Shown here: piece after piece, positions 52,559 through 60,931 of the stretch
Numbering within the stretch: the first letter of the stretch is position 1
How the letters are laid out: each line of letters opens with the position of its first letter
NCBI GenBank assembly: GCA_041483135.1
Contig: JBGPFE010000013.1
Location: forward strand, 32,251-96,250
Direction of reading: 5' to 3'
DNA: 64,000 nt
Origin: PALSA-1004 sp041483135
GTDB taxonomy: Bacteria > Pseudomonadota > Gammaproteobacteria > Burkholderiales > SG8-41
The notes under the pieces: generated by a model
Told to the model about the DNA's origin: nothing
Database searches by the model: none
What the model saw: only the letters and a program-made list of their open reading frames with translations
Translations under genes and position numbers: made by a program

Positions 52559-52984
52559 ATGAGATTCATGTCCATGTGCATCGCCGGATTCGCTGCATTG
52601 ACCCTGGCTGCTCCGATAAGCGCGCTGGCGGACGAGAATATCGGCCACCGAGACTACGAAAGCAAATGCGCCTCGTGTCATGGGGTCACCGGCGAGGGGA
52701 ATGGCTGGTTCTCGAAATTTCTGAAGGCTGCCCCGCCGTCGATCACCAGGCTGAAGAAGAATAACGGCGGGGTATTCCCCTTCGAGCGCGTTTATCGGGT
52801 GGTCGATGGCAGAGCGGAAGTGCTGGTGCATGGCCCCCGGGACATGCCCATTTGGGGATCCGTTTATCGTGTCGAATCAGACAAAACTTATGACACCCGA
52901 TCGGGAACGTATTACGCCGATGAAGAAATCATCCGCGCCAGGATTAATGCCCTGGTCGGGTACGTCTCGCAGCTTCAAGAATAA
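52559..52984 (+). CDS. Periplasmic monohaem cytochrome c
   Basis: A 141-residue protein from ATG 52559, preceded by AGAAGGAACACAAAA. The signal peptide RFMSMCIAGFAALTLAAPISA ends near ALADE. The haem site is CASCH, with Met in DMPIWGSVY as the likely sixth ligand. Its partner enzyme is not in the neighbourhood. An alternative ATG at 52541 only lengthens the signal region. Confidence 0.88.
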   Translation: MRFMSMCIAGFAALTLAAPISALADENIGHRDYESKCASCHGVTGEGNGWFSKFLKAAPPSITRLKKNNGGVFPFERVYRVVDGRAEVLVHGPRDMPIWGSVYRVESDKTYDTRSGTYYADEEIIRARINALVGYVSQLQE

Positions 52985-53037
52985 TCGCAGCGTCGTACCG
53001 TGTTTTTGACGTGGCCGGGCACCGCTGAAAAAGATGC

Positions 53038-53142
53038 GGGGCGACGGGGTGGACAGCGCCCCACCGCCCCGAAATCGGCCAGGCGGGAGGAAGCCTGACC
53101 TGCACCGCTCTGAATGGCGGTGCACGACTCTCAGGGAGAGTC
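53038..53142 (+). ncRNA. Candidate structured RNA with three consecutive hairpins
   Basis: In the gap after the cytochrome gene: hairpin 1 GGGGC...GGTGG / CCACC-GCCCC (53038-53070), hairpin 2 TGCACCGC / GCGGTGCA (53101-53124) and hairpin 3 GACTCTC / GAGAGTC (53126-53142). All are perfect over 5-8 bp each and not followed by a gene with an obvious ribosome site. No known family is recognised; it might also be a remnant of a mobile palindromic element. Confidence 0.3.
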
Positions 53143-53271
53143 GATCGCAGAGTATCCCGAGGAAGCGCCTGACCTTTTGATTTGGATCAAACGAACACGA
53201 AAAACGGCCGGCTCGGCACGGCTTGCAAAGCGGGCCTTGCTCCAGCCGGTTTGCTACAGGCGTTTTTCAAC

Positions 53272-53454
53272 CTATCTCTTTGCAGGCCCCCCGCCCGCCG
53301 CCAACCGTTTGTTCTTGGCAAGATTGCGCAGCTCGGTCTTTCTTTGCAGCCAGCAGGCAGCGCAAATCCACCGGGTGGCTCCGATTTTGTGGCCCTCCCC
53401 GGTCGCCCAGTGGCTGCCGGTGCTGCAGAATCTCCTTTTTACCTCGCCGACCAT
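53272..53454 (-). CDS. Possible small zinc-ribbon-like protein (60 aa), doubtful
   Basis: Short minus-strand frame with Cys/His pattern FCSTGSH...GHK...WICAACW followed by a basic tail KTELRNLAKNKR, which resembles a small treble-clef protein. No ribosome site or conserved neighbour supports it. The flanking 52985-53271 and 53455-53595 hold no other convincing gene. Confidence 0.3.
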   Translation of the reverse strand: MVGEVKRRFCSTGSHWATGEGHKIGATRWICAACWLQRKTELRNLAKNKRLAAGGGPAKR

Positions 53455-53595
53455 GTGTTTTCCCGTTTCATAATTGCATTAGTCTACTCGAACTTCACGT
53501 CCGCTTCCTCGATCGTCGCGCTCGGTAGGAACTGTCTTCGGCTTTGATGATCGCGTCTTTCAGCGATTGCACCGTAAAATTCCTACTCTTCGCGA

Positions 53596-53752
53596 TGTAA
53601 TGGGTAATGGGTAATGGATAATGGATAATGGGTAATGGGTAATGGGTAATGGGTAATGGGTAATGGGTAATGGGTAATGGGTAATGGGTAATGGGTAATG
53701 GGAGACCTCATCACTCCTCATGCATCACTTCTCACTCATCACTCATCACCAT
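53596..53752. repeat. TAATGGG heptad array with ATCACTC variants
   Basis: About fifteen near-perfect head-to-tail copies of GTAATGG/GATAATG units (53596-53702), then the reverse-complement-like CATCACTC units (53706-53752) that stop at the panC stop codon. It occupies the whole gap downstream of panC. Confidence 0.92.
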
Positions 53753-54583
53753 TCAGATATTCACTTCGACATTGTCGATGAGCCGCGTGCGGCCCAGGCG
53801 CGCCGCCGCGAGCACCACCAGCTTGCGGTCATCCGCCTGCGGCACCTGCAGGTCGCTCTGGCGGCGCACCGCGATGTAATCGGGCTTCCAGCCGTGATGT
53901 GCGAGCGCGGCCATCACATCGAGCTCGATCGGCTGGTAGTCGCGCGCGCCGGCCGCGATCTCCTCGCGCGCCTTGCGCAACAGTTGATACAGGCGCGGCG
54001 CCTCGCGCCGCTCGGCGGGCGACAGATACGCATTGCGCGACGACAGCGCGAGCCCGTCCTCGGCGCGCACCGTCTCGGCGAGGATGAGCTCGATGGGCAG
54101 CGCGAGTTGGTGCACCATGTTGGTGAGCACCAGGCATTGCTGGTAATCCTTCTTGCCGAAAATCGCCGAGTGCGGCGAGACCATGTTGAAGAGCTTCAGC
54201 ACCACCGTCGCAACACCGCGGAAATGCCCGGGGCGCACCGCGCCGTCGAGGATGTGCTGCAAATCGGACGGCTCGACCACATACGTCTGCGGCTCGGGGT
54301 AGATCTCGCGTTCATCGGGCGCGAACACGACGTCAACGCCGGCATCGCGCAGCTTGGCGGAATCGCTCTCGAGCGTGCGCGGATAGCGCTCGAAGTCTTC
54401 TTTCGGGCCAAACTGCAGGCGGTTGACGAATATGCTGACGACCGTGCATGCCGCGCGCGGCTTGGCGATGTTGATCAGCTGGATGTGGGCAGCATGCAGA
54501 TTGCCCATCGTCGGCACGAACACGTTGTTCGGTTCGCGCTGGAGGCGCTCACGCAAGGCTGCGACTGAGTGTATGACGTCCAT
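53753..54583 (-). CDS. panC: Pantothenate synthetase
   Basis: ATP-dependent condensation of pantoate with beta-alanine. The 276-residue length is typical. FVPTMGNLHAAHIQLI is the nucleotide-binding site, but the second motif residue is Ala where the usual HxGH has Gly. VNRLQFGPKEDFERYPRT also departs from the common VNPxQF. GKKDYQQ, GLALSSRNAYL and LIDNVEV are normal. It is encoded 105 bases downstream of panB. Confidence 0.93.
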   Translation of the reverse strand: MDVIHSVAALRERLQREPNNVFVPTMGNLHAAHIQLINIAKPRAACTVVSIFVNRLQFGPKEDFERYPRTLESDSAKLRDAGVDVVFAPDEREIYPEPQTYVVEPSDLQHILDGAVRPGHFRGVATVVLKLFNMVSPHSAIFGKKDYQQCLVLTNMVHQLALPIELILAETVRAEDGLALSSRNAYLSPAERREAPRLYQLLRKAREEIAAGARDYQPIELDVMAALAHHGWKPDYIAVRRQSDLQVPQADDRKLVVLAAARLGRTRLIDNVEVNI

Positions 54584-54688
54584 TTGTTAGCTCTTAGCTT
54601 TCAGCGTTCAGCTGTCAGCGAAACCAGTTTAGTGTACTTTCTCGCATGTGAAACAAAAAGCTGAATGCTGATTGCTGATCGCTATTGT

Positions 54689-55480
54689 TCAAAAACTGTG
54701 CTCGGGTCCGGGAAACGTTTTGGCTTTGACTTCCCTGACGAAAGCTTCGATTGCGCCCTGGATGCTGCCCGCGCCCTGCAGAAAGTTCTTGACGAACTTC
54801 GCCTTCTTGCCGGGATAAATATCGAGCATGTCGTGCAGCACCAGCACCTGTCCCGAGCAGGCGACGCCGGCGCCGATGCCGATGGTCGGGATGCGCAGCT
54901 GCGCCGTGACCTCGCGCGCGAGCGCGGCCGGAATCAGCTCGAGCACGAGCATGCCGGCGCCGGCATCCTGCACCATTTTCGCCTCGGCAATCAGCCGCTG
55001 CGCCTGCGACTCGGTCTTGCCCTGCACGCGAAAGCCGCCGAGCTGGTGCACCGACTGCGGCGTGAGCCCGAGATGACCGCACACCGGCACGCCGCGCGCA
55101 GTCAAAAATGCGATGGTTTCGGCCATCGTCTCGCCGCCTTCGATCTTGACCATCTGCGCGCCTGCCGCCATCAGCTGCGCGGCGTTTTCGAACGCCTGCG
55201 CCGGGCTCACCTGGAAAGTGCCGAACGGCATGTCGCCGATGATCAGGGCGCGCTTCGCCCCGCGCGCAACGCATGCCGTATGGTAAGCGATGTCGCGCAG
55301 CGTGACCGGCAGCGTGGAGTCGTGCCCTTGCAATACCATCCCGAGCGAATCGCCGATCAGCAGCGTGTCGACGCCCGCCGCGTCGAGCAACGCCGCGAAG
55401 CTCGCGTCGTAGCAGGTCAGCATCGTGATCTTGTCGCCGTCCTGCGTCATTTTCTGCAAAGTCGTCAGGGTAATCCTCAT
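54689..55480 (-). CDS. panB: 3-methyl-2-oxobutanoate hydroxymethyltransferase
   Basis: First step to pantoate from ketoisovalerate and methylene-THF. The 263-residue protein from ATG 55480 (AAAGGAATTGAC upstream) has MLTCYDASFAALLDAAGVD, LIGDSLGMVLQGHDST, IEGGETMAET and GHLGLTPQSVHQLGG. It precedes panC on the same strand. Confidence 0.96.
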   Translation of the reverse strand: MRITLTTLQKMTQDGDKITMLTCYDASFAALLDAAGVDTLLIGDSLGMVLQGHDSTLPVTLRDIAYHTACVARGAKRALIIGDMPFGTFQVSPAQAFENAAQLMAAGAQMVKIEGGETMAETIAFLTARGVPVCGHLGLTPQSVHQLGGFRVQGKTESQAQRLIAEAKMVQDAGAGMLVLELIPAALAREVTAQLRIPTIGIGAGVACSGQVLVLHDMLDIYPGKKAKFVKNFLQGAGSIQGAIEAFVREVKAKTFPGPEHSF

Positions 55481-55561
55481 GTCAATTCCTTTCAGCCACA
55501 GAGAGTGCAGAAAAAATGAAACCAGGGATGAACGCTGATCATAGGGTGAATGAGTGAACAC

Positions 55562-55703
55562 CCCCTCCCTGGCCCTCCCCCTTGCCGAAGGGGGAGGGAA
55601 CCCTTCACTCCTTCACTCCTTCACTCCTTCACTCGTTCACGGGTTCCTATCTGCGTTCATCGGCGTTTATCGGCGGCTCCGAATTTCTGTTCTCCGTGGC
55701 TCA
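55562..55703. repeat. Octanucleotide microsatellite and dispersed motifs
   Basis: TTCACTCC units (55602-55640) followed by the GCGTTCATCGGCGTTTATCG unit (55653-55677) and a TTCTCCGTGGCTC unit (55686-55703), filling the gap between panB and the kinase gene. Confidence 0.8.
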
Positions 55704-55705
55704 GT

Positions 55706-56353
55706 CTAATCTCCCAAGTTAAAAAACTCACGCGCGCCGCGCATCGCGGTAATGCGCTCCAGCAGCAGACCGAAATCCTCGGGCGAATCGACAAAATTGA
55801 GGTGTTCGGAGTTTACGATCAATACCGGCGCCGCGTCGTACTGATAGAAAAAACGCGCGTAGCTCTCGGCGAGCCGCAGCAGATAATCCTCGGAAATCGT
55901 GCGCTCGTAGCTCACCGCGCGGCGCCTGACGCGCTCGATCAGCGTCTCGGTCGACGCCTGCAGGTAAATCACCAGATCGGGCGTCGCCGCCTGTGGTTTC
56001 AACTGCGCGTACATCTGCTGATACAGACGCAGCTCATCGTCGTTCAATGTCAGGCGCGCGAACAGCGGGTCCTTGTCGAGTATGAAATCGGCCACGGTCG
56101 CGCGCCTGAACAGGTCGGTTTGATTCAGCTCGCGCACCTGGTGCATGCGCTGGAACAGAAAAAACAGCTGCGTCGGCAGCGCGTAGCGCGCGCTGTCCTG
56201 ATAAAAACCGGGCAGAAACGGATTGGCGTCGGGGTCTTCGAGCAGCGCCGCGCTGCCGCTCTTCTCGGCGAGCATGCGCGCGAGACTGGTCTTGCCGGCG
56301 CCGATCGGGCCCTCGACCACGATGTAGCGGTATTTTTCCGGTAGCGGCGTCAT
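55706..56353 (-). CDS. Deoxynucleoside kinase (dNK family)
   Basis: A 215-residue P-loop kinase of the deoxyadenosine/deoxyguanosine kinase family with YIVVEGPIGAGKTSLARML (P-loop), ADFILDKDPLFARLTL and the RVRRRAVSYERTIS lid. ATG 56353 gives the usual short N-terminus. An ATG at 56443 that overlaps the folK stop (ATGA) would add 30 residues including DFKLETRNG, encoded by intergenic-type heptads. The pan-kinase-folK-pcnB order is common in Betaproteobacteria. Confidence 0.9.
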   Translation of the reverse strand: MTPLPEKYRYIVVEGPIGAGKTSLARMLAEKSGSAALLEDPDANPFLPGFYQDSARYALPTQLFFLFQRMHQVRELNQTDLFRRATVADFILDKDPLFARLTLNDDELRLYQQMYAQLKPQAATPDLVIYLQASTETLIERVRRRAVSYERTISEDYLLRLAESYARFFYQYDAAPVLIVNSEHLNFVDSPEDFGLLLERITAMRGAREFFNLGD

Positions 56354-56439
56354 GGGGCGAATACCGTTTCGAGTTTCAAGTTTAAAGTCGGGGATTCTGG
56401 CGGATTGCGGTCCGTGCAAAGACGCGCGGGCCCGGTTAC

Positions 56440-56967
56440 TCATGCCGCCGCCTGCGCGAGGCGCTGAACGCCGGTGACATTTACGGTATGCAGAAGGTCA
56501 GCAACCGCGCCGCGGCCGGGTATCACGCAACGAGGCGCGATTTCGGCGAGCGGCAGCAGCACGAATGCGCGCTCGTGCATGCGCGGGTGCGGGATGGTCA
56601 GGCCGTGCTCGTGCAATTGCAGATCGCCGTACAGCAGCACATCGAGATCGAGTGTGCGCGGTGCGTTCGGAAAGTCACGTACGCGGCCGTGGCTGTGCTC
56701 GATCGCGAGCAACGCGTCGAGCAATGCACGCGGTGCGAGTGCGGTTTCGATTGCCGCAACCGCGTTGATAAAATCAGGCTGATCGGCGTAGCCGACTGGC
56801 GCGCTGCGATAGAGCGACGACCGCGCGATCAGCTTGGTTGAAGGCAGCGCGGCAAGCGCGCCGAACCCCGCCCTGACTTGCGCGGCCGGATCCTCGAGAT
56901 TGCCGCCGAGCGCGATAAACGTGGTTTCGAGTTTCGGGTTTCGAGTTTCAGGTTGCGCGCGTTTCAC
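56440..56967 (-). CDS. folK: 6-hydroxymethyl-7,8-dihydropterin pyrophosphokinase
   Basis: Folate-pathway HPPK, 175 residues, with FIALGGNLEDP, SSLYRSAPVGYADQPDFINAV and RTLDLDVLLYG. The only upstream in-frame start is GTG 56967, which overlaps the pcnB stop (GTGA), so residues 5-16 (QPETRNPKLETT) are translated from CTCGAAA/CCCGAAA heptads identical to intergenic microsatellites elsewhere in the window. Confidence 0.93.
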   Translation of the reverse strand: MKRAQPETRNPKLETTFIALGGNLEDPAAQVRAGFGALAALPSTKLIARSSLYRSAPVGYADQPDFINAVAAIETALAPRALLDALLAIEHSHGRVRDFPNAPRTLDLDVLLYGDLQLHEHGLTIPHPRMHERAFVLLPLAEIAPRCVIPGRGAVADLLHTVNVTGVQRLAQAAA

Positions 56968-58352
56968 TTTGAACCCGCGCTTTCAGTAACAGTACCGGTT
57001 TCGCTCGTCCTTCCGCCTTCATCCTTCCGCCTTTTTCTTCTGCGGCGGCGCTTTTTGCCGCTGCCCGGGATGTCCTTGAGCAGCATGCCGGCGCGCGTCA
57101 CTTCGTCGGCATGCTGAAATTTCTTCCACCAGTCGCCGATTTCGCCGTCGATCTCTCCGCTCTCGCAGCGCAACAGAAGAAAATCGTAGCCCGCGCGGAA
57201 GCGCGGGTGCTCGAGCAGATGATAGGGCCGCCGTCCCGCGCGATTGAGAAGACGCGCCTGCAGCGCCCAGATGTCCTTCATGTCGGCGCCATAGCGGCGC
57301 GGGATTGCGAGCTGCTCGGCCTGCACCTGCAATACCTGGTCCATTGCCTGAAACAGCGCCGGCATTGTGTGCATGCCGCGCGCCTCGGCGTGTTTCCATG
57401 CCGCCAGCACTTCGTGCCACAGCAGCGCCGCAAACAGAAAACCCGGCAATACCGTCTTGCCGGCATTGATGCGTTTGTCGGTGTTCGCGAGCGCCAGCAT
57501 CACGAAGCGCTCGCCGAGCGGCTGCTCGAGTATCACGTCGAGCAGCGGCAGCACGCCGTGATGCAGGCCTTCCTTGCGCAGGCGCCGCACGGCCTCCGCA
57601 GTGTGCCCCGACAGCAGGAGCTTCATCATTTCCTCGAACACGCGCGCCTTCGGCACATTGTTCAGCAAATCGGCGAGCGCGCGGATGGGCTTGCGCGTAC
57701 GCGGTTCGATTTCCAGCCCGCGCGAGGCGGCAAGCCGCACCGCGCGCAGCATGCGTATCGGGTCCTCGCGGTAGCGCTGCGCCGGGTCGCCGATCATGCG
57801 CAGCCTGCGCGCCTTGATGTCCGCCACGCCGCCGTGATAATCGAGCACTTCCTCGCGCACCGGGTCGTAGAACATGGCGTTGACCGTGAAATCGCGCCGC
57901 CGCGCGTCGTCCTCGAGGCTGCCGAACACGTTGTCGCGCAGGATGCGCCCGTGCTCGTCGGTCGATTGCTGGTCGTCGTCGACCCTGCCGGGGATGTCGA
58001 CGCTGCCGCGAAAGGTGGAAACCTCGACGGTCTCATTGCCGCACAACACGTGCACGAGGCGGAAGCGGCGGCCGATGATGCGCGAGCGGCGGAAGATCGC
58101 GCGCACCTGCTCCGGACGCGCATCGGTCGCGACGTCGTAGTCCTTGGGTTCGCGCCCGAGCAGCAGGTCGCGCACCGCTCCGCCGACCACGTACGCGGCG
58201 TGGCCGCGCTGCTGCAGCGTTTCGCAGGTTTTCGCCGCGCAGCGGCTGATGCGGTCGCGCGCGATGCGATGGGACTTGAACGGGATGACGATGGACCCGG
58301 CCGGCCGGAACAGCTTGCCGGAAAAAACCTTGCCGAGAAATCGCCGGATCAT
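56964..58352 (-). CDS. pcnB: Poly(A) polymerase PcnB
   Basis: Adds 3' A-tails that mark RNA for decay. The 462-residue protein has AAYVVGGAVRDLLLGREPKDYDVATDA (catalytic DxD), the RRDFTVNAMFYDP block and RYREDPIRMLRAVRLAASRG. It ends in an Arg/Lys-rich tail (KKRRRRRKRRK) usual for PcnB, plus a short extra Glu/Thr/Ser tail. Confidence 0.96.
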   Translation of the reverse strand: MIRRFLGKVFSGKLFRPAGSIVIPFKSHRIARDRISRCAAKTCETLQQRGHAAYVVGGAVRDLLLGREPKDYDVATDARPEQVRAIFRRSRIIGRRFRLVHVLCGNETVEVSTFRGSVDIPGRVDDDQQSTDEHGRILRDNVFGSLEDDARRRDFTVNAMFYDPVREEVLDYHGGVADIKARRLRMIGDPAQRYREDPIRMLRAVRLAASRGLEIEPRTRKPIRALADLLNNVPKARVFEEMMKLLLSGHTAEAVRRLRKEGLHHGVLPLLDVILEQPLGERFVMLALANTDKRINAGKTVLPGFLFAALLWHEVLAAWKHAEARGMHTMPALFQAMDQVLQVQAEQLAIPRRYGADMKDIWALQARLLNRAGRRPYHLLEHPRFRAGYDFLLLRCESGEIDGEIGDWWKKFQHADEVTRAGMLLKDIPGSGKKRRRRRKRRKDEGGRTSETGTVTESAGSK

Positions 58353-58428
58353 TAAATCGGATACCTATCGTTAAAACAAATTGAGCGGCGCACCCGTGGC
58401 GCGTCCGCTCCAATTTGCAGCGCGGTAA

Positions 58429-59190
58429 TTATATAACGGGGATGAAGTGCGCATCCGGTCCGCTGCCGAACGCGCGCACGCGGCAGCCGTAGAGGCCTTC
58501 GAGCCGTTCGGGTTGCAGCAGCCCGGCGGCAGCCCCCGCGGCAAAGCGCCCGTCGCCATAGAGCATCAGCACGCGGTCGCAGCGGCCGGCGAAAGTCAGA
58601 TCGTGCAGCACCACGAGCGCCGCCCTGTTTGCGCTGTGCACCGCCTTGAGCACGAGTTCGAGCGTTTGTAATTGATGGCGCAAGTCGAGGTGCTGCAGCG
58701 GCTCATCCAGCAATAACAGCCGGGGGTCCTGCGCCCACAATTGCGCGAGCCGCGCGCGCTGGCGCTCGCCGCCGGACAGCGTACCGTAGGGTTGCGCCGC
58801 GAGCGGCTCGAGATCGAACGCCGCCAGCGCGCGCGCCATTGCCTCTTCGTCGGCCGCACTCCAGCCGAACAACGAGCGCGCATGCGGATAACGGCCGAGC
58901 ATCACGTAGTCGGCGAGCGTGCCCCAGAATTCCTGGTCCTCGCGCTGCAGCAGGATGCCGAGCGTGCGGCCGAGCTCGCGCCGCGAATAACCGGCGAGCG
59001 GCCTGCCCGCGACCGTGACGCGCCCCGCCGCCGCGGGCGCGAGCCCGGCGAGCGCATGCAGCAGCGTAGTTTTGCCGCTGCCGTTGCAACCGAGCACCGC
59101 CCACAACTCGCCCGGCGCTACCGCGAGATCGAGTCCGCGGCACAGCGTGCGGCTGCCGGCCGTGATGGCGAGTTGATCGACGCGCAGCAC
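58429..59190 (-). CDS. ABC transporter ATPase (BtuD/FecE-like)
   Basis: A 253-residue ATPase for iron-siderophore, haem or cobalamin import. It has Walker A GCNGSGKTT, the signature LSGGERQR and Walker B LLLLDEP. GTG 59190 overlaps the permease stop by one base (TAGTG). The periplasmic binding protein is not encoded next to it. Confidence 0.93.
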   Translation of the reverse strand: MLRVDQLAITAGSRTLCRGLDLAVAPGELWAVLGCNGSGKTTLLHALAGLAPAAAGRVTVAGRPLAGYSRRELGRTLGILLQREDQEFWGTLADYVMLGRYPHARSLFGWSAADEEAMARALAAFDLEPLAAQPYGTLSGGERQRARLAQLWAQDPRLLLLDEPLQHLDLRHQLQTLELVLKAVHSANRAALVVLHDLTFAGRCDRVLMLYGDGRFAAGAAAGLLQPERLEGLYGCRVRAFGSGPDAHFIPVI

Positions 59191-60155
59191 TATGGTTTTC
59201 TCGACAGCAGAAACAGCAGCACCGGCACGCCCATGAGCGCGGTGAACACGCCGACCGGCAGCTGCTGCGGTGCCCAGGCGGTGCGCGCGAAAGTATCGGC
59301 GAGCGTGACGAAGCTGCCGCCGGCGAGCGCCGACGCCGGCAGCAGCCAGCGGTGATCGTTGACGCCGACGAGGCGCAGCGCGTGCGGCACCAGCAAGCCG
59401 ACGAAGCCGATGCTGCCGCCGAGCAGCACCGCGGCGACGGTGGCGACCGCCGCGCCGAAGTAAATCGCCGCCTGCAATCCGCTCACCGCGACGCCGAGCG
59501 CGCGTGCCTTGAGCGGCCCAAGCGCGAGTGCGTTGAGGCTGCCCGCGAGCAAAGTAAACGTGAGCAGCGAAGCCGCCAGCACCAGCCAGGCGGGACCGCT
59601 CGCGCCGGCGTGCGACAGATCGCCCATCAACCAGAACAGCATGCCTTTCAACTGCGCTTGCGGCGCGAGCGTGAGCAGCAGGCTGATGAGCGCGGTGAAC
59701 CCCGCCGACAGCACGACGCCGGTCAGCAGCAACCGGTGCATATTCCAGTCGCCGGCGCGGAAAGAGAGCGCGAACACGATCGCGATTGCACCGAGCGCGC
59801 CGGCCAGTGCGGCAAGATTGCCGGCGGCGATTCCCGCGCCAAACAGCAGCGCCGTGAGCGCGCCGAGCGCGGCGCCGCCGGAAATGCCGAGAATATAGGG
59901 ATCCGCGAGCGGGTTGCGCAGCAGCACCTGGAGCAGCACGCCGGAGGTCGCGAGCAGCCCGCCGCACGCGAACGCCGCGAGCGCGCGCGGCAGGCGCAGC
60001 TTCCAGATAATATCGTCGACTGTCCCCGGCACCGGAAAGAAAATGCCGTCGAAGACCTGCACGACCGGAATCGGGAACGTGCCGAAGAAGAGCGCGGCAA
60101 ACAGGCTGCCGAGGGCAATCAGCGCAAGCGTTATGAGCAGCCGGGGACGGGGCAT
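59190..60155 (-). CDS. FecCD/BtuC-family ABC permease
   Basis: A 321-residue permease with about nine to ten helices and the family blocks LPRALAAFACGGLLATSGVLLQ, RNPLADPYILGISGGAALG and GFVGLLVPHALRLVGV. The encoded pair is complete for membrane and ATPase subunits; substrate (cobalamin, haem or siderophore) cannot be told apart. Confidence 0.93.
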   Translation of the reverse strand: MPRPRLLITLALIALGSLFAALFFGTFPIPVVQVFDGIFFPVPGTVDDIIWKLRLPRALAAFACGGLLATSGVLLQVLLRNPLADPYILGISGGAALGALTALLFGAGIAAGNLAALAGALGAIAIVFALSFRAGDWNMHRLLLTGVVLSAGFTALISLLLTLAPQAQLKGMLFWLMGDLSHAGASGPAWLVLAASLLTFTLLAGSLNALALGPLKARALGVAVSGLQAAIYFGAAVATVAAVLLGGSIGFVGLLVPHALRLVGVNDHRWLLPASALAGGSFVTLADTFARTAWAPQQLPVGVFTALMGVPVLLFLLSRKP

Positions 60156-60162
60156 GTGTGTT

Positions 60163-60256
60163 TCGAGTTGCGAGTTGCGAGTTGCGAGTTTGGGTTCAAG
60201 GCCTGGGACATGGTGTGAGGTTAACTCGAAACCCGAAACCTGTAACTCGAAACTTG
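60163..60256. repeat. GAGTTGC / CTCGAAA heptad microsatellite
   Basis: Four GAGTTGC-type units (60166-60193) and, further right, CTCGAAACCCGAAACC-type units (60226-60256), reverse complements of each other in part, filling the gap between the permease and HAD genes. Confidence 0.88.
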
Positions 60257-60260
60257 TTTG

Positions 60261-60917
60261 CTACTGCAAACTGATTATCTGCCAGCCGTGCTTTCCGGCG
60301 TGCGCGCGCAGCGTCGCGTCGGGATCGACCGCGACCGGGTGCGTGACGCGCGTCAAGAGCGGCAGGTCGTTCAGCGAATCGCTGTAAAACCGGCTTTGCG
60401 CAAACGACTTGAGCGATTGCCCGCGCGAAGCGAGCCAGTCTTCGAGCAGCTTGACTTTGCCCTCGCGAAAGCATGGCGTGCCGGCGACCTCGCCGGTGAA
60501 TTCGCCATCGACGTGCGCGGGCTCGGTCGCGATCAGGTTGTCGATGCCGAATACGCGCGCGATCGGCGCCGTCACGAAACTGTTGGTCGCGGTGATGATC
60601 AAGCACAGATCGGCACGGTGGCGCTCGACCAGCTCGCGCGCGCGCGGACGCACGATCGGCAGGATTTTTTTTCGCATGAACTTCTCATGCCAGTCATCGA
60701 GCACGCGCCGCGGGTGGCGCGACAGCGGCTTCAGCTGAAAATCGAGAAACGCGTGGATGTCGAGCGTGCCGTTCCTGTATTGCTCGTAAAACGCCTTGTT
60801 TCGCGCTTCGTAAACCTCGCCGTCGAGCACGCCCTGCTCGATCAGAAACTGCGCCCATTCGAAATCGCTGTCGCCGGCGAGCAGCGTGTTATCGAGGTCG
60901 AAAAGCGTGAGATTCAA
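60261..60917 (-). CDS. HAD-IB family phosphatase (SerB-like)
   Basis: A 218-residue HAD hydrolase with the nucleophile motif LTLFDLDNTLLAGDSD, ITATNSF (motif II) and FYSDSLNDLPLL (motif III/IV). TTG 60917 is the start because CGGAGG lies six bases upstream. The substrate is uncertain. It follows hda by 14 bases. Confidence 0.9.
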   Translation of the reverse strand: MNLTLFDLDNTLLAGDSDFEWAQFLIEQGVLDGEVYEARNKAFYEQYRNGTLDIHAFLDFQLKPLSRHPRRVLDDWHEKFMRKKILPIVRPRARELVERHRADLCLIITATNSFVTAPIARVFGIDNLIATEPAHVDGEFTGEVAGTPCFREGKVKLLEDWLASRGQSLKSFAQSRFYSDSLNDLPLLTRVTHPVAVDPDATLRAHAGKHGWQIISLQ

Positions 60918-60931
60918 TCCAGTCCTCCGGT

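Noticed and set aside
53114..53473. A 119-residue plus-strand protein in the gap after the cytochrome.
   Set aside because: Overlaps two hairpins, has mixed composition without conserved features, and no ribosome site.
53596..53752. CRISPR array.
   Set aside because: Units are 7-8 bases without unique spacers; no cas genes are present.
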